Positions 61,782 to 64,000 of a stretch of DNA of 64,000 nucleotides are shown one piece after another. Position 1 is the stretch's first letter. Each line of letters begins with the position of its first letter. The position numbers and the translations under genes were made by a program. The stretch is from a virus: IMG/VR virus record IMGVR_UViG_3300046450_001953, positions 1 to 64,000 of that record; one strand, given 5' to 3'. The notes beneath the pieces were generated by a model. It made no database searches. It was not told the origin of the DNA and saw only the letters and a program-made list of their open reading frames with translations.

Positions 61782-64000
61782 AACTACATATATAAAAGTT
61801 AAACGGCACAACGCAAACAAACCGGTTGTGGTCTATTCGGGAAGCATGATTCAACAGAATCATGGAGAAAAACCACATGGTCATGGATATGTGTTGTGGG
61901 ATTTACCTAAACGGAAACATACCCATCACGAAGTTCATAATGAATATGGATATTATACAATAGAAGTTAGAGATGGTGAATGTGTAAGTGACTTGACCCA
62001 ACTACCAAACAAAGCTAGATTGCGTGTTAAAGTCTATAACACAACGGCCACGGAAACCAAAGAGATTATCGCCGACATCCGCAAGAGAACAAGTATAAGT
62101 GACTTGAATGTTACACGATGCGATGCAATCTCCGAGGCAAAGAAGTATGATCGTGAGAATAAGTTTGATTTCGGTGATATATCCTTACTGCAGGTTCAAA
62201 ACGATTTGATAGAAGATTACCTCCGCAGAAACTTCGTGGTGGATGACGATCAAGTTAAAACTGCACTTGATATAAACAAAGAAGTAAATGGCAAGTTGAT
62301 TGTAAAGGAAGTCATTAGAAATTGTATATGGAAACCAAAGAAATTTGAATTTGGAAATATGTTTAGCTATGGACCTGACAATGTAGTTGATTTTACCAAT
62401 ATGAAAAGTGTCCTCGGTTTGTTTGCATCAAATGCTAGTGGTAAGAGTAGTGTGATGAGTGCGTTGAGTTTTTGCCTGTTTGACAAATGTGATAGAGCAT
62501 TCAAGGCCTCTCATGTACTCAATACATTAACTGATTCCTTTTATTGTAAACTTAATTTTGAGATTTCTGGGGTAAATTACTTTATAGATAGAACTGCATC
62601 CACTAAAAAGAATGGTGATGTAACAGTGACCGTTGATTTTTGGAAAATCGATAGTGAAGGAGACCGAGTTTCTTTAAACGGAGAGCAACGTTCGGGCACG
62701 AATGCGATGATCCGTGATCATGTTGGTTCATATGATGACTTTGTGCTTACTACATTAAGTTTACAAAACAACAATGCAATTTTCATAGATAAAAGTCAAA
62801 GTGAACGAAAAGATCTATTGGCTCAGTTTATGGGGATTGATACATTTGATCAATTACACACTACCGCATCGGAGGACATTAAAGAAATTAACGCACTGTT
62901 GAAAAGATTTAATCGTGAAGACTTCGATCAGACTCTGGACGCAATTCAGACAAAACTAGAGGAAGTAAACAACAACTACTCCACGCAGGACAATAAGACA
63001 AACATAGCACTATCTCAACAACAGAAGTTAAATAAACAACTTGCGGATACAAATTCTCAATTTAAGAACTGCACATTTGACGAGTCTTCGGTTGATATAG
63101 ATAAACTGGAGTTCAATAAGAAGAATTTGAAAGAACGACACGTGGTAGCAAATAATAACAGGGACGATGAATCTGATAGAAAGAAAAACCTCGCAACCAA
63201 ACGGAAAAAAAACTCAGTTGAACTTGTTGAACTTGCTGGGGTTGAAGAGAAGTATGTTAATGTGCTTAGAATTCGTGAGGATATAACGTTGGTTGAAAAG
63301 GATTTGGCAGTTTTGCGAACCTCTGTTAATGCAAAACTTGATAAACTGAAGCACTACGATAGTCACGAATATGACCCCAACTGTAAATTTTGCGTAAACA
63401 ACTCAAAGAACCTTATCGCGAGTGCAGCTCAAACGAAGGAGGAGTTGGACAAGGATAAAGCAGCTGCCGATGAGTTAGTAACTCAGAAAATCGCACTTTC
63501 CAAAACACTTGATGAATATAAAGATGTCGAATCCGACTATGGAAAGATGGGTGAGTTAAAAACAGAAACAACCCAACTTACTTATGCAGTTAATGAAGCA
63601 GATTCAAAAGTTCTTGCACTATCTTCTATGATAGAATCTCTTGAAAAGGATGTAGTTATCAACGACAAGAGCATCAAAGAATATTACGAATGTAAGGATA
63701 TTATTCTATTCAACAAGGAGTTGCAGATTCAAGTAGACGAACTTGAGGTAAACTTGTTAAAAGTAAACGGAACGGCAAATACAGAAACTGAAAAATTACA
63801 AACCTTGTTCGGTGAAGTTAAAATTATTGAAAAAGAACACGAAGACATCGTCGCATCAATAGAAGAAGCCAAGACATACGAAAGAAAAAAACGTGGTTAC
63901 GAGTTATATCTTGATGCAGTAAAACGAGATGGTATTTCATATGAACTTATATCCAAGACAATTCCAAGCATTGAAAGTGAAGTTAATAATATTCTTTCTC
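61771..64000 (+). CDS. SbcD C-terminal domain fused to SbcC/Rad50 (gp47C-gp46), partial
   Basis: The frame is open from ATG 61771 to the window end (743 codons). It starts with 16-odd unassigned residues, then VVVYSGSMIQQNHGEKPHGHGYVLWDL, the segment that normally follows the GDIH motif in SbcD, and a capping-like domain to about residue 185. It then reads directly into SbcC: FGNMFSYGPDNVVDF, Walker A ASNASGKSS near residue 220 (first Gly replaced by Ala), the Q-loop region LSLQNNNAIF, long coiled coils and the zinc hook CKFC (63382-63393). Mre11/Rad50 fusions are known in some viruses, but here the Mre11 half is broken. The C-terminal ATPase lobe lies outside the window. Confidence 0.85.
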   Translation, partial: MEDKTTYIKVKRHNANKPVVVYSGSMIQQNHGEKPHGHGYVLWDLPKRKHTHHEVHNEYGYYTIEVRDGECVSDLTQLPNKARLRVKVYNTTATETKEIIADIRKRTSISDLNVTRCDAISEAKKYDRENKFDFGDISLLQVQNDLIEDYLRRNFVVDDDQVKTALDINKEVNGKLIVKEVIRNCIWKPKKFEFGNMFSYGPDNVVDFTNMKSVLGLFASNASGKSSVMSALSFCLFDKCDRAFKASHVLNTLTDSFYCKLNFEISGVNYFIDRTASTKKNGDVTVTVDFWKIDSEGDRVSLNGEQRSGTNAMIRDHVGSYDDFVLTTLSLQNNNAIFIDKSQSERKDLLAQFMGIDTFDQLHTTASEDIKEINALLKRFNREDFDQTLDAIQTKLEEVNNNYSTQDNKTNIALSQQQKLNKQLADTNSQFKNCTFDESSVDIDKLEFNKKNLKERHVVANNNRDDESDRKKNLATKRKKNSVELVELAGVEEKYVNVLRIREDITLVEKDLAVLRTSVNAKLDKLKHYDSHEYDPNCKFCVNNSKNLIASAAQTKEELDKDKAAADELVTQKIALSKTLDEYKDVESDYGKMGELKTETTQLTYAVNEADSKVLALSSMIESLEKDVVINDKSIKEYYECKDIILFNKELQIQVDELEVNLLKVNGTANTETEKLQTLFGEVKIIEKEHEDIVASIEEAKTYERKKRGYELYLDAVKRDGISYELISKTIPSIESEVNNILS

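Noticed and set aside
60780-61817. Intein in the split sbcD gene
   Set aside because: Neither tail has HINT motifs: there is no Cys/Ser start block and no long C-terminal segment with the usual His-Asn end.
60780-61817. Group I or II intron in the split sbcD gene
   Set aside because: The GT9-like ORF covers nearly the whole gap, leaving too little sequence for a ribozyme core. A covariance search would settle this.

Overview
The window is part of the genome of a tailed phage with a contractile tail, most likely an uncultured marine relative of the T4-like myoviruses. The evidence is a block of T4-type genes: a gp5-like baseplate hub protein, gp25, gp6 (baseplate J family), a gp55-like late sigma factor, a gp61-like primase and gp47/gp46 (SbcD/SbcC) homologues. 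With these go phoH, an Hsp20 chaperone and a RuvC-like resolvase, all common in marine T4-likes. Genes are tightly packed, often with ATGA or TAATG overlaps. I see no tRNA, rRNA, CRISPR array or transposase, and no gene-free stretch over 300 bases. The host cannot be named from the sequence.

Layout. (1) 1-14276, minus strand: a surface-sugar cassette. It holds a 2-hydroxyacid dehydrogenase fragment, an AsnB-type amidotransferase, an SDR epimerase, an RfaE2/TagD-like nucleotidyltransferase, a ManC-type cupin, a DHH phosphoesterase, a short UDP-sugar dehydrogenase, a beta-helix protein, a lipoprotein and four glycosyltransferase genes, followed by small regulatory-looking or unknown genes. (2) 14277-14314: a divergent intergenic region. 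(3) 14315-24914, plus strand: phoH, three virion proteins, another glycosyltransferase, an HD hydrolase, Hsp20, a membrane/coiled-coil protein with an apparent frameshifted Pro/Thr-rich extension, and gp55. (4) 24954-58671: the baseplate and fibre block, including two giant proteins of 3713 and 3275 residues. (5) 58715-64000: RuvC-like resolvase, primase and a broken SbcD/SbcC locus.

Most notable observations. The SbcD (Mre11, gp47) gene is split. Its nuclease half is a separate ORF, a GT9-like glycosyltransferase gene follows, and the SbcD remainder is fused in frame to SbcC (Rad50, gp46). A ten-A run separates the membrane protein from a downstream open frame that has no start codon, which suggests programmed slippage. 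A roughly 100-residue domain with the core [15 protein letters not shown] occurs ten times in three virion proteins, eight times in one array, and two array copies share 130 identical bases. A second small domain (NGxY...W) occurs six times. The 3275-residue protein also carries two dockerin-like calcium loops, FG-GAP-like repeats and a four-copy helical repeat.

How the parts may work together (inference): the minus-strand cassette would make and transfer an unusual sugar, possibly a uronamide or heptose-like sugar, for the virion or the host surface. The giant modular baseplate/fibre proteins look like the adhesion apparatus. The late genes would be read by gp55-loaded RNA polymerase from TATAAATA boxes, and a few sigma70-like promoters (TTGACA/T) serve asnB, one glycosyltransferase gene, hsp20 and the 58069 gene.
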